60,000 nt of DNA. It comes from Membranipora membranacea (taxonomy: Eukaryota > Bryozoa > Gymnolaemata > Cheilostomatida > Membraniporidae). Each line of letters starts with the position of its first letter. Within the stretch, counting starts at the first letter, position 1. The notes under the pieces were generated by a model that saw nothing but the letters and a program-made list of their open reading frames with translations, had not been told where the DNA came from and ran no database searches. This document shows positions 51,601 to 60,000 of the stretch, one piece after another. Made by a program: the position numbers and the translations under genes. The stretch covers positions 2,606,001 to 2,666,000 of the forward strand of contig OU612071.1 in NCBI GenBank assembly GCA_914767715.1, written 5' to 3'.

Positions 51601-54456
51601 CGTCATTGGCTTTATGAATAACTTGATGCCAAAACTTTAGCGCATGAACACATTTTTCTATCTATTTTTCTCACAGTGTACAGAGACAACTTCCTCTTCA
51701 GCTATGGAACTAGAGGGGCTAAAGCGCTGTAGAGCCTATCTTGATCTAAACAATGTCGCTGTCGAACAGCTTACAACAGACCGCCACGTCAGTGTGAAGG
51801 CGTATATGAAGAATTCTTGGAAGGCTGTCAAACACTACTTTGATACTTGGCATCTCACAAAAGGTATGCTAGAACCTCAAAAAGTAACACTGTATCATGT
51901 TTATAGAAGCTTCTATCCTAATAGAACTCAGCGTAAATATTTTATCACCCAAATCTATCCATCCATATCACACATGCAGACAGTCATCGCAATAACAATA
52001 TTATAAATGCACCCTACTCTCATAGCATAATCATATTATCGCAATGTAAACAAGACATGACACTGTGGTTTCTTCCTGGTCGAAATACCACAAATAAGCA
52101 GTAAATAAATGCTGTTGCTGTAGACAGGAGACATGAAAAGTAATCCTACACTAAATGACAATGAATTTTGAAAATAGATAGATTGTGACTATGAATTCAG
52201 TTATCCTCATCTGATGGATTACTTATTGATGTTTTTGTTAACAAATCTGTTGTAGGACTGCGGAAGAAACTTAATAAGTTGTCCACAAAGAAAGTTGGGT
52301 TCAAGCAAATTGGCCGCTGGATACCAGCCATTATAGCCCACCTATGGCATGTTATCACCAACACTGCTCCAGGTGACCAACGGATGGCATGGTGGAAGTC
52401 ATGCGCAAATCATATTTGCAACATCCATGACTTGGAAGGAGACGGAATCGGAAAATGTAAGCACCCAGATGAAGAAGTTCGGTACAACGAGCAAGGGGAA
52501 GAACTTGTTGTTGAGTGGATTGTTCCAGGTTCGTTGACATTTGAACTAGCCTTTGCTCTGTTTGTTATGATTATGCATTTTCCACCCAGATTTGCAAGGA
52601 AACAGGCCCACAGATCAGCAAATAAGTGCTATTTAGACACCTGTCTTGAACGTGGCTAATTCTGCAATAAGTTTCCTTATGCACTTGCCATACAAATGCG
52701 TAATTCTGAATCGATGATTTATTTTGAAAGACGAATCAAGTTGCCACATGTGATTCCTTATTACAGATACGCAGCTTGACTTGGAAACGAGAAAGGTACT
52801 GTGGGAGAAAGGGTTTATGGAGGCAATAAACATGGCCAGTGGGACCTCGACAGGAGAGTTGGAGAGCTTTCATGGCGAACTCAACCGTAATGCACCCAAA
52901 ATGGAGGGGTTTTCCTACTCTGGAATGCTTTCACGGTAAGAACTTTACACAGACTGGTGCGCTAACTATACACACTAGGTATGCACACATGGCCGTCTGC
53001 ATGTGGATTACAACAGGGATAATTTTTCTATAATAGTTGTGGGTCCTGTGTAATATGTTGTAACAAATCTTAGGAACACCAAGTAAGTAGGCCCACTGGT
53101 CAATCATGATTAATCCCAAAGTGCCAAACATAAGTTCACCATTCCACTGCCATGAGTAAAGTAAAGCAACAAGGATTATGTAAAAATATACTAGAGACCA
53201 CTAGTGACTTACATAACCCAACTACACTGCAATATATTGGCTCACGAGCATACAGCTTTTTGGTAGTTTACTTTGATTGGGGATTAATTTTGTGATTGAT
53301 TTTGCAACATCCAAGCGTGGGAATCACACTGAAATTGCCGTGGGAATCACACTGAAATTTCCGGAAATATCTTATTATTTTTCATGTTAAACACCAACGA
53401 AGCACTTGAACCAGACAGGTTTTATTTATGAAACCTGTCTGTACAAGTGCTTAGTAGTCTATAGCATGAAAAATAGTAATAAATTACTGCGAAATTCACA
53501 CGCTTGGTTGTTTCATAAATATAATCTGATAAATCTCTACTTATTTTTAGAACACAGCTGACCATTTTACAACACAACGGTCGGTAAAGATGATGGCAAG
53601 TGATCCTACCAAACCGAGGAAAGTAATACACCGCTCGAAAGCCACCAAACAAACCCCGACAGTTCAGTTTGTAAGAGAGGATGCCACATACAGTGAGTCA
53701 AAATTCATTATCATGATGAAATAATGGTAAATTGAAAAAGTTTCCCCAGACAACAAGTTGCAGCAACATCCAAAACATAATGTTGTATTATTAGTCATTT
53801 TGAGGAGCCACAACTACCGGAAACACCCAAATATCATTACCAGCCGACATCAAGTGCTCAGACTGCAAACTGGTGTAGTTAGTCAGCAAACATTGATAAC
53901 CTACTACACTTGACTGGAAGTCCGCTCAACTTTACAAGAAGTTAATTAATTCAATCTAATTGTTACAGGTTACATAGATGACATGTACAAATGCCTGGAT
54001 GGTTATGTAAAAAACCGAACACGGCCTCTCCTCAATGATATTGAGCCTCCAACACTCGCGTCTAAAGGACCTCAATACGATTCCATCGAAGAAGTGGAGG
54101 CTGAAATGGAAAAAAAAAGACGAGGTGGGTTGGCAAAACCTCACCACATTACGCTGACACAAAGATATGCAGAAAGCCGAGGGCGGAGCCGCGGCCGTGG
54201 CAGAGGCAATATCTCTGGAGCAGAGCAGCAAGCTACTCCACAGCCTAAAGAACAGCCTGGTAGAGGAAGACCCAGCTCAGCTGAAGCAGCAGAGCAGCAA
54301 GCTACTCCAAAGCCTAAGAAACAGCCTGGTAGAGGAAGATCAAGCTCAGCTGCAGCAGATGACAATTTGAGCCAGGTAATTGTTACCTCTAAAAAAGGCA
54401 AAGCCAAGGGGAAAGCACCGATGAAGGGCAAATCTCTGTCAAAAAAATCCTCATGA
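45402..54456 (+). CDS. THAP-domain, Kolobok-like DDE transposase gene (13 coding exons, one frameshift)
   Basis: Exons: 45402-45625, 46632-46775, 47172-47719, 48265-48322, 48829-49057, 49390-49487, 49836-50187, 51044-51217, 51677-51863, 52256-52528, 52767-52935, 53551-53692, 53969-54456. All junctions are GT-AG and phases agree except in the exon at 53551. Total is 3086 nt, one short of 1029 codons. Order: THAP zinc finger; Ser/Pro-rich linker; acidic segment; Cys-rich FIVCQ...CIRCG domain; DDE core with GDGRFDSPG, TTDRH and GELESFH; basic GRGR tail. This arrangement matches THAP-bearing Kolobok-type transposases as I know them. The ATG lies directly after an acceptor, so a 5' UTR exon lies upstream. 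The many introns suggest a host-resident or domesticated copy. No terminal inverted repeats were identified. Confidence 0.7.
45786..46200 (+). repeat. Intron 1 copy of a dispersed repeat
   Basis: From gtcgggaaattct onward this intronic sequence is homologous, in the same orientation, to 58937-59810 beyond the gene's 3' end. Shared landmarks are agccagcatgg, aaacctgccag-like and aaaaatagttacagt. Here the central block is single; downstream it is tandemly repeated. Confidence 0.75.
47952..47998. repeat. Perfect 17-bp hairpin in intron 3
   Basis: Arms 47952-47968 and 47982-47998 (TACTCCTCTATGGTATT), loop 13. The right arm plus flank (ccatagaggagtaaag) also occurs at 42029-42044, so this is part of a dispersed short repeat. 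Confidence 0.85.
48404..48684. mobile_element. hAT-like MITE in intron 4
   Basis: Ends ctgggtgcccaacc and ggttgggcagccctg are near-perfect inverted repeats. The CAGGG-type terminus resembles non-autonomous hAT elements. An 8-bp target duplication is not visible (ttgatact against ctctaatt), so it is old or the ends have drifted. It includes an 11-base C run (48431-48441). Confidence 0.5.
49836..50187 (+). CDS. Exon 7: Cys-rich domain of the THAP/Kolobok-like protein
   Basis: Encodes FIVCQDNL, CIRCG, SCQSDKCGH and then PILNLLLCATILFTGC, the conserved region before the catalytic core in this family. The paired Cys motifs could bind zinc. Ends phase 0 at gtaagt. Confidence 0.75.
51044..51217 (+). 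CDS. Exon 8: first catalytic motif
   Basis: Contains LNGDGRFDSPGHSAMYG, the presumed first Asp motif of the DDE nuclease. It is phase 0 at both ends (acceptor ttgttaag, donor gtaagt). Confidence 0.75.
51677..51863 (+). CDS. Exon 9: second catalytic motif
   Basis: Contains QLTTDRHVSVKAYM followed by HYFDTWHLTK, the presumed second Asp motif and the DxWH motif. Acceptor tctcacag, donor gtatgc. Confidence 0.75.
52767..52935 (+). CDS. Exon 11: third catalytic motif
   Basis: Contains GTSTGELESFHGELN, with the presumed catalytic Glu of the DDE triad, and then FSYSGMLS before the donor gtaaga. The preceding exon (52256-52528) ends in EWIVP and joins in phase. Confidence 0.72.
53311..53507. repeat. 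~197-bp imperfect palindrome in intron 11
   Basis: The core arms (53400-53422 and 53431-53452, AAGCACTTG...) pair almost fully with an eight-base loop. Pairing continues discontinuously to ccaagcgtg at 53311 and its complement ending at 53507. It looks like a foldback element. Confidence 0.75.
53551..53692 (+). pseudogene. Exon 12 with apparent single-base frameshift
   Basis: From the upstream phase it reads RTQLTILQHN, as expected for the family, then meets TAA at 53584-53586. The next exon continues the frame that reads RSVKMMASDPTK. One missing base between 53575 and 53581 explains the switch. It may be a real lesion, a polymorphism or an assembly error. Confidence 0.65.
53969..54456 (+). 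CDS. Exon 13: basic, GRGR-repeat C-terminal tail
   Basis: Starts YIDDMYKC after acceptor tgttacag and ends at TGA 54454-54456. It holds Arg/Gly repeats (SRGRGRG) and two copies of a block of about 26 residues, AEQQATP..KEQPGRGRP, with AT-hook-like GRGRP. The end is Lys-rich (KGKAKGKAPMKGK). The last ~45 coding bases are the first copy of the tandem repeat that follows. A donor-like cag/gtaatt at 54375 would allow a shorter alternative exon. Confidence 0.7.
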
Positions 54457-55036
54457 CTTTTCGTTTAAAAAACATAGTCAAGTCAATTTTTATTCCATGT
54501 ACGCTATATAATTACACATTTTTTATTTTCTACCCGCTGTTGCATCATTTCCAAGGGGAAAGCACCGATGAAGGGCAAATCCCTGTAAAAGAGATTATCA
54601 TGACTTTTCATTTTGAAAACATAGTCAAGTCAATTTTTATTCCATGTACGCTATATAATTACACATTTTTATTTTCTACCTGCTGTTGCATCATTTCCAG
54701 GGGGAAAGCACCGATGAAGGGCAAATCCCCGTCAAAGAAATCATCGTGACTTTTCATTTTCATTTTGAAAACACAGTCAAGTTAATTTTTATTCCATGTA
54801 CGCTATATAATTACACATTTTTATTTTCTACCTGCTGTTGCATCATTTCCAGGGGGAAAGCACCGATGAAGGGCATATCCCCGCCAAAGAAATCATCGTG
54901 ACTTTTCATTTTCATTGTGAAAACAATTTTGAAAACACAGTCAAGTCAATTTTTATTCCATGTACGCTATATAATTACACATTTTTATTTTCTACCTGCT
55001 GTTGCATCATTTCCAAGGGGAAAGCACCGATGAAGG
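54411..55036 (+). repeat. Tandem repeat of the gene's 3' end, left block
   Basis: The landmark gaaagcaccg occurs at 54411 (inside the coding exon), 54558, 54704, 54856 and 55020, giving periods of 147, 146, 152 and 164. Most units have a pyrimidine-rich run ending tttccag just before the landmark, like a splice acceptor. The short terminal coding piece (KAPMKGKSPSKKSS and a stop) is then repeated. Confidence 0.9.
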
Positions 55037-58000
55037 TTGGTTGGTTGGTTGGTTGGTTGGTTGGTTTATTTTGTCACAAACATTAGGTATGCTGCGAGAT
55101 TGAGTGTTTATACTGTTACATGAGTAGGGAATACCAAAAAGAAACATAAACAAAATGAGTAAAGTAAAGTCTGACTTCTAGTGGATTAAAAAATATCTTG
55201 CAATATCAAAATCAAGTGTCTGAGGAATGAGTCTTTACCCCAGGCAGTTCTGTATTTAAGGCTGCGATATCTGCCTGAGGGGAGTTTCTCAAGAAAATTG
55301 TTTAAAAAATGTCCGTCATCATGTATTATCTGCAGGGCCAGGTTCTTTGTACGTTTTGATATGACTGAATCTAGATCCCCAATATCAAGACCTAGTCTGT
55401 CGCCTTGCTTAAAAAACTTTCTCAGAGCTTTCTTGTCTCGTGAATAAATACTAGTGAACAAAATAGGTAGGCAGTAGGTTAGAATGGATACAATAAAACT
55501 TTTAAATAACATGCAGGCTAAAGGCTTTGTACTCTGATAATTAAAGGTTCTGATGACAAACATTCTCTGATTTGCTTTGGATACAACATTATTGACATGA
55601 TCTTCGAAATGTAATTTGTTATCAAAGAGAACTCCCAAATATTTAACATTGTCACAAAAATCTATATTTACACCATTTAATTCGAGAGTAGGACTGTCAG
55701 GTTTATCTCTCTTAGTGGAGAAAAGCATCTCTTGGGTTTTAGAAGGATTAAGTAATAAGTCGAGTTCTTTGCATAGACCAGAGATTCTATTGATCTCATT
55801 AAAATAATTAGACAAGTCATTATTATCAGAGATGCAACCAACAATACAAGTGTCATCAGCATATTTTAAAATAGTTATATTGCTCTGTTCTGACCTAATC
55901 CTATTTGTATACACTGAGAATAATAGAGGACTGAGGACAGAACCCTGGGGTGTTCCTGTGTTGGTGGTGATTGATGTTGAGAGAATATTGTTTACTATTG
56001 TTCTTTGTGTTCTGCCTGTCAGGAAACTCGACACCCAGTTTGTAACTCTGGAGTCTAGATGTTGCAGTTCTGTGAGGAGATTACTGACACTGATGGTGTT
56101 AAATGCAGACGAGAAGTCGAGAAATAGGCATCTTGCATAGTTGGCAGCTTGAAGGTCTATGTAACTAGTTATTGTGGTAATAAGGCATAATACTGCATCC
56201 TGGGTTGATCTTTTAGCTCGGTAGGCAAATTGGTGATTGTCGAGAGGAGTGTTTTTAACTATATAGCTTTTCAGCAGACGTTCCATTGTTTTACATAAGC
56301 AGCTTGTCAGGGCTATTGGTCGGAAGTGTTTAAGTTGATTTGGCTTGTCGGTTTTTGGCAGTGGTTTGATGATGGCCGATTTCCATATATTAGGAGTTGT
56401 TTGAGAGTCTAGAGAGAAGTTGAATATATCCGTAATTACAGGCGCTAGTTGGTCAGCACAGAGTTTTAATGCTCTTGGTATCAGACCATCAGGTCCAGCA
56501 CCCTTTCTAGAGTTGAGGCGTTTGAGTTGTATCAGAACTGATTTTTCATCTATTATGCAGGGAGGAGCAGTTAGGTTTTCGTAAGCAGGTTGTGGTGGCT
56601 GAGTGTCTTGTTTCTCAAATCTGGCAAAGAAGTTGTTGAGTTCTTCGGGTTGGAAGTTAATATCTGGTTGTGACTTGGAGTTGCTGGTTGGAAGTCCGCT
56701 AATTTTTTTAATGTCGTTCCAAGCGTTTGCAGGATCACTGGCTAAATGTTGTTGGATTTTTAGGGAATATTCTTCTCTGGCTTTTTTATTTTCTTTTGAG
56801 ACTAGCTTTTTGAGTTTATGGTAGAGTTTTTTATTTCCATTTTTGTGGGCGTCATGTTTCTCATCTATCATATCCAGAATGCGCTTTGTAATCCATGGCT
56901 TTTTGTTGGCATATTTTTTAACTTCCTTTGGTGGTATGCATAGGTCTGTGCAGAAATTAATGTAGTCAGTTATCGTTTCAGTCCGCTGGTTGATGTTGTC
57001 ATTGGCATCTGTGAGATTGTCCCAAAGTGTGGTATCTAAGCATGCTTGAAGATTATCGACATTACGGTCGGAGAATGTTCTGCGAGTTGTAAACGTAGGT
57101 TTTAATTTTGACAAAGGTTTATAGGATGGCACGAGATGCATAATGTAATGGTCAGAGCTGCCCAGATGGGCTAATTGATGACATTGACTGTAGGCACCCT
57201 TGATCCTTGTATAGCATTTGTCGAGTGTCTTGGTTCCTCTGGTCGGTTTGGTGACAGTTTGATAATATCCATTTAGTCGAAATTTAAGCTGGTTGAAATC
57301 TCCCATTACAAGAATACAAGAATTAGGGTATTTCCTTTCAAGTTGATTAACATGTGATGTGATACATTTAGCAGTGTTTGTTGCGTCTTGTTTAAGTCGA
57401 GAATTTCCAGTGAATGGGGCATAGCACGATACAGATATGATGGAAGTGAACTCACGAGGTAGCCAGTGTGGACGAGATTTGACAGTTAGTAATTCACAGT
57501 TTTTATCAGTGTAGTTGTGGATAATTTGATTGTTTGTGGACCACTTTCTATCGATGTAAACCAAAATGCCACCCCCTTGAGATTTACCACTTTCTTCTAG
57601 AGTTCTGTCATTACGGAATTGATCGTATCCATCTAGTTCAGTACGGTCCTTGGTGATATCCGGTTTTAACCAAGATTCAGTGATACATATTAGTTGAGAT
57701 TGGTTCTGCAGTCGTTTAGTAAATAATAATCCATGGAGTTCATCTAGTTTTTTAAGTATTGATTGACCGTTGGTGAGCACTATTGCAGGTAGTGGTACTT
57801 TACCGTTCCCGAGGCTATGTTTAAGTCGAACACCAGCACGCTTACCTCGCTTTCTAGATCGTAATAATCCAGGATCTATATTTTTAACGAGTTTTTTATA
57901 GTCCGATTTCCAAATAGCACCGATGGTGTCTTTATTTAAAGAGTTTTTATAATCCACTAGAGAATTGTAGTCAGCATATACTAGACTCGACACACCTCTT

Positions 58001-58148
58001 GGATGATATATGAGGGTGAATATGAGTAGCAACAGTATAAACAAAGGCTGCAATAACTGCGCCATTATGTTAGTAGGGCTTAATAATCCTATTGAGGGAT
58101 TAGAGAGAAGGTGAAAACACAACCTCTCACTCTGAAAGCCAACTGCCA
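55037..58148 (-). mobile_element. 3.1-kb CR1/Rex1-like non-LTR retrotransposon
   Basis: Minus-strand LINE inserted in one repeat unit. Its 3' end is seven AACC repeats (plus strand TTGG, 55037-55064). Its 5' end starts tttggcagttggc near 58148, and a short 5' UTR precedes the ATG at 58065. AAGG occurs on both sides (55033-55036 and 58149-58152), consistent with a 4-bp target duplication. Removing the element and one AAGG restores a 164-bp repeat spacing exactly. The frame is intact, so the insertion is young. Confidence 0.88.
55186..58065 (-). CDS. LINE polyprotein: endonuclease and reverse transcriptase
   Basis: 959 codons from ATG at 58065. The frame runs on to 58176, but that part lies mostly in host repeat, so I reject the longer start. 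Hydrophobic N-terminus at about residues 5-22. The AP-like endonuclease spans about 90-310: TESWL (129), GGGILVY (164), GDFN (255), SDH (304). The reverse transcriptase spans about 515-800: KGAGPDG (521), FRPIAL (581), FAYRAKRST (613), LFLDFSSAFNTI (647), GTPQGSVLSPLLF (704), and the YADD active site (735-738). The SSAFNTI style points to the CR1/Rex1 group of the Jockey superfamily. It has no internal stop or frameshift and may be competent for retrotransposition. No separate ORF1 is seen. Confidence 0.9.
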   Translation of the reverse strand: MAQLLQPLFILLLLIFTLIYHPRGVSSLVYADYNSLVDYKNSLNKDTIGAIWKSDYKKLVKNIDPGLLRSRKRGKRAGVRLKHSLGNGKVPLPAIVLTNGQSILKKLDELHGLLFTKRLQNQSQLICITESWLKPDITKDRTELDGYDQFRNDRTLEESGKSQGGGILVYIDRKWSTNNQIIHNYTDKNCELLTVKSRPHWLPREFTSIISVSCYAPFTGNSRLKQDATNTAKCITSHVNQLERKYPNSCILVMGDFNQLKFRLNGYYQTVTKPTRGTKTLDKCYTRIKGAYSQCHQLAHLGSSDHYIMHLVPSYKPLSKLKPTFTTRRTFSDRNVDNLQACLDTTLWDNLTDANDNINQRTETITDYINFCTDLCIPPKEVKKYANKKPWITKRILDMIDEKHDAHKNGNKKLYHKLKKLVSKENKKAREEYSLKIQQHLASDPANAWNDIKKISGLPTSNSKSQPDINFQPEELNNFFARFEKQDTQPPQPAYENLTAPPCIIDEKSVLIQLKRLNSRKGAGPDGLIPRALKLCADQLAPVITDIFNFSLDSQTTPNIWKSAIIKPLPKTDKPNQLKHFRPIALTSCLCKTMERLLKSYIVKNTPLDNHQFAYRAKRSTQDAVLCLITTITSYIDLQAANYARCLFLDFSSAFNTISVSNLLTELQHLDSRVTNWVSSFLTGRTQRTIVNNILSTSITTNTGTPQGSVLSPLLFSVYTNRIRSEQSNITILKYADDTCIVGCISDNNDLSNYFNEINRISGLCKELDLLLNPSKTQEMLFSTKRDKPDSPTLELNGVNIDFCDNVKYLGVLFDNKLHFEDHVNNVVSKANQRMFVIRTFNYQSTKPLACMLFKSFIVSILTYCLPILFTSIYSRDKKALRKFFKQGDRLGLDIGDLDSVISKRTKNLALQIIHDDGHFLNNFLEKLPSGRYRSLKYRTAWGKDSFLRHLILILQDIF

Positions 58149-58835
58149 AAGGGCAAATCCCCGTCAAAGAAATCATCGTGACTTTTCATTTTCATTTTGA
58201 AAACAATTTTGAAAACACAGTCAAGTCAATTTTTATTCCATGTACGCTATATAATTACACATTTTTATTTTCTACCTGCTGTTGCATCATTTCCAGGGGG
58301 AAAGCACCGATGAAGGGCATATCCCCGCCAAAGAAATCATCGTGACTTTTCATTTTCATTGTGAAAACAATTTTGAAAACACAGTCAAGTCAATTTTTAT
58401 TCCATGTACGCTATATAATTACACATTTTTATTTTCTACCTGCTGTTGCATCATTTCCAGGGGGAAAGCACCGATGAAGGGCATATCCCCGTCAAAGAAA
58501 TCATCGTGACTTTTCATTTTCATTTTGAAAACAATTTTGAAAACACAGTCAAGTCAATTTTTATTCCATGTACGCTATATAATTACACATTTTTATTTTC
58601 TACCTGCTGTTGCATCATTTCCAGGGGGAAAGCACCGATGAAGGGCATATCCCCGCCAAAGAAATCATCGTGACTTTTCATTTTCATTGTGAAAACAATT
58701 TTGAAAACACAGTCAAGTCAATTTTTATTCCATGTACGCTATATAATTACACATTTTTATTTTCTACCTGCTGTTGCATCATTTCCAGGGGGAAAGCACC
58801 GATGAAGGGCAAATCCCCGTCAAAGAAATCATGAC
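58149..58835 (+). repeat. Tandem repeat of the gene's 3' end, right block
   Basis: Landmark gaaagcaccg at 58300, 58464, 58628 and 58792, with a constant 164-bp period. Each unit has tttccag followed by gggg before the landmark. Alternate units differ at the same places (ccgcc/ccgtc, cattgtg/cattttg), suggesting a two-unit (328-bp) higher-order duplication. Confidence 0.9.
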
Positions 58836-58936
58836 TTTTCATTTTGAAACATAGTCAAGGGATTTTCAGTTTTGTGCATTATATACTTATATTCCAAACA
58901 ATAGACTAAGTGTTCTTAATACTTATCTATCAAATT

Positions 58937-59810
58937 GTCGGGAAATTCTTCCTCGTCAGGACAGCCAGCATGGGCTTGGCTTAAATATTCCCGTTGAGTA
59001 AGGTAATTGTTATCTCTAAAAAAACCAAAGCCGAGGGGAAAGCACCGATGAAGGGCAAAGAAATTATTGTCACAGTTCATTTTCATTTTGAAACCATAGT
59101 CATAGCCAGCATGGGCTTGGCTTATTTGCTCCTGTTATCCAACTTGTTAGGATGACCGTGTAAAGCCTAACAGAAACCTGCCAGTCGAAAAGTCTGTTTC
59201 ACACGGCTATCAGCCAGGCAATAAAATATGCTGTTTATCAACTTTACTATGATTTTATATGCATAGCAAGCATGGGCTTGGCTTATTTATTCCCGCTATC
59301 CAACTTGTTAGGATGAACGCATAAAGCCTAACGGAAACCTGCCAGTCAAAAAGTCTGTTCCACACGGCTATCAGCCAGGCAATCAGACATGCTGTTTATC
59401 AACCATACTTTGATTTTTTATGCATAGCCAGCATGGGCTAGGCTTATTGTTCCTGCTATCCAAAATGTTAGGATGAACGCATAAAGCCTAACGGAAACCT
59501 GCCAGTCCGAAAGTCTGTTTCACAAGGCTATCAGCCAGACAATAAATTATGCTGTTTATCAACCATACTATGTTTATACAACTTACTATCTAACGCTAAC
59601 AGAGAAACTAACAGAGAAACGGGATGCAATTTGATTAGTACAGTGGACAAATAATATGCACACATTTGGTTTAGTTGGCTACATAAAGTGTCAAGAGTGT
59701 AAGGTTGCTAAAAATAGTTACAGTCGGAACATTTATAATTGTTATAATAAATTATTATTGTAACCTGTTATGACAGACAAAACATATTGAGGGAATTGAA
59801 TGTCAGAATA
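58937..59810 (+). repeat. Dispersed repeat with ~161-bp tandem core
   Basis: Homologous to 45786-46200 in intron 1. Core units start catagc-agcatgggc at 59101, 59262 and 59423. The tail (agagaaac..., aaaaatagttacagt, gacagacaaaacata) matches the end of the intron copy. No coding sequence. From 59811 to 60000 I see nothing. Confidence 0.8.
59002..59060 (+). repeat. Degenerate copy of the exon-13 end
   Basis: aaggtaattgttatctcta, then an A run, and gaggggaaagcaccgatgaa mirror 54373-54428 of the coding exon, including the gtaatt donor-like site. It is a tenth, partial copy flanking the array. Confidence 0.75.
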
Positions 59811-60000
59811 GAATGTAATGTCCAGTAATATTGCATAATATCACAGTAAAAACCGAGCTGGAGCAGCATAAGTGGCTAAAGGACATACATTGGCACAATA
59901 AGATTTGTATTAACCATCGGTATTCATGCCTAGCACTTTCAGTTGGCAAAGTAATAAAGTCTTTGAATTGAAATTAGATATAATGCTATCTACATGTATA

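Noticed and set aside
58066-58176. Upstream ATG extending the LINE protein by 37 residues
   Set aside because: Part of that extension lies in the host tandem repeat beyond the element's 5' end.
58282-58834. Overlapping 74-75 residue frames in the 164-bp repeat
   Set aside because: Each frame runs through non-exonic repeat sequence into the next unit. They arise from repetition with a period not divisible by three.
1-60000. CRISPR array or bacterial defence system
   Set aside because: Repeats are long and contiguous without spacers, and the sequence has eukaryotic introns and polyadenylation signals.

Overview
The window is animal (metazoan) nuclear DNA. It is AT-rich and mostly non-coding, with GT-AG introns, TATA boxes and AATAAA signals. 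The recognisable elements (a THAP/Kolobok-type transposase gene, a CR1/Rex1-like LINE, tRNA-derived repeats, a hAT-like MITE) fit a marine invertebrate, but I cannot name the species. There is no bacterial gene organisation; nearly all short open frames here are chance frames.

Region 1 (1-30494): five head-to-tail units of 6.03-6.13 kb plus a 33-bp stub. Each unit holds one small four-exon gene for a 42-residue secreted peptide: a hydrophobic signal peptide on one exon, then a short acidic C-terminal segment ending in Gly on the next. The unit sequences record their own history. Unit 2 is a chimera, with its left half like unit 3 and its right half like unit 1, as expected from one duplication whose breakpoints lie in the middle of a unit. 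Unit 4 has lost the acceptor of intron 1.

Region 2 (30499-41418): a 10.9-kb structure bounded by inverted repeats of about 1.38 kb, starting 4 bp after the array breaks off. Inside are about six copies of a 350-bp repeat, a duplicated 444-bp tRNA-derived SINE-like unit, homopolymer runs and no convincing gene.

Region 3 (41419-45401): several strong hairpins and a tentative minus-strand gene seen as a few well-bounded exons.

Region 4 (45402-54456): a 13-coding-exon plus-strand gene for a protein of about 1,030 residues. It has an N-terminal THAP zinc finger, a Kolobok-like DDE core and a basic GRGR-rich tail. One apparent single-base frameshift lies near the end of the core.

Region 5 (54411-60000): the 3' end of that gene is reiterated as a 146-164 bp tandem array in which most units carry a splice-acceptor-like sequence. 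An intact 3.1-kb LINE is inserted on the minus strand inside one unit. Downstream is a second tandem repeat of about 161 bp, related to sequence in the gene's first coding intron. All family assignments come from motifs read by eye; no search was run.
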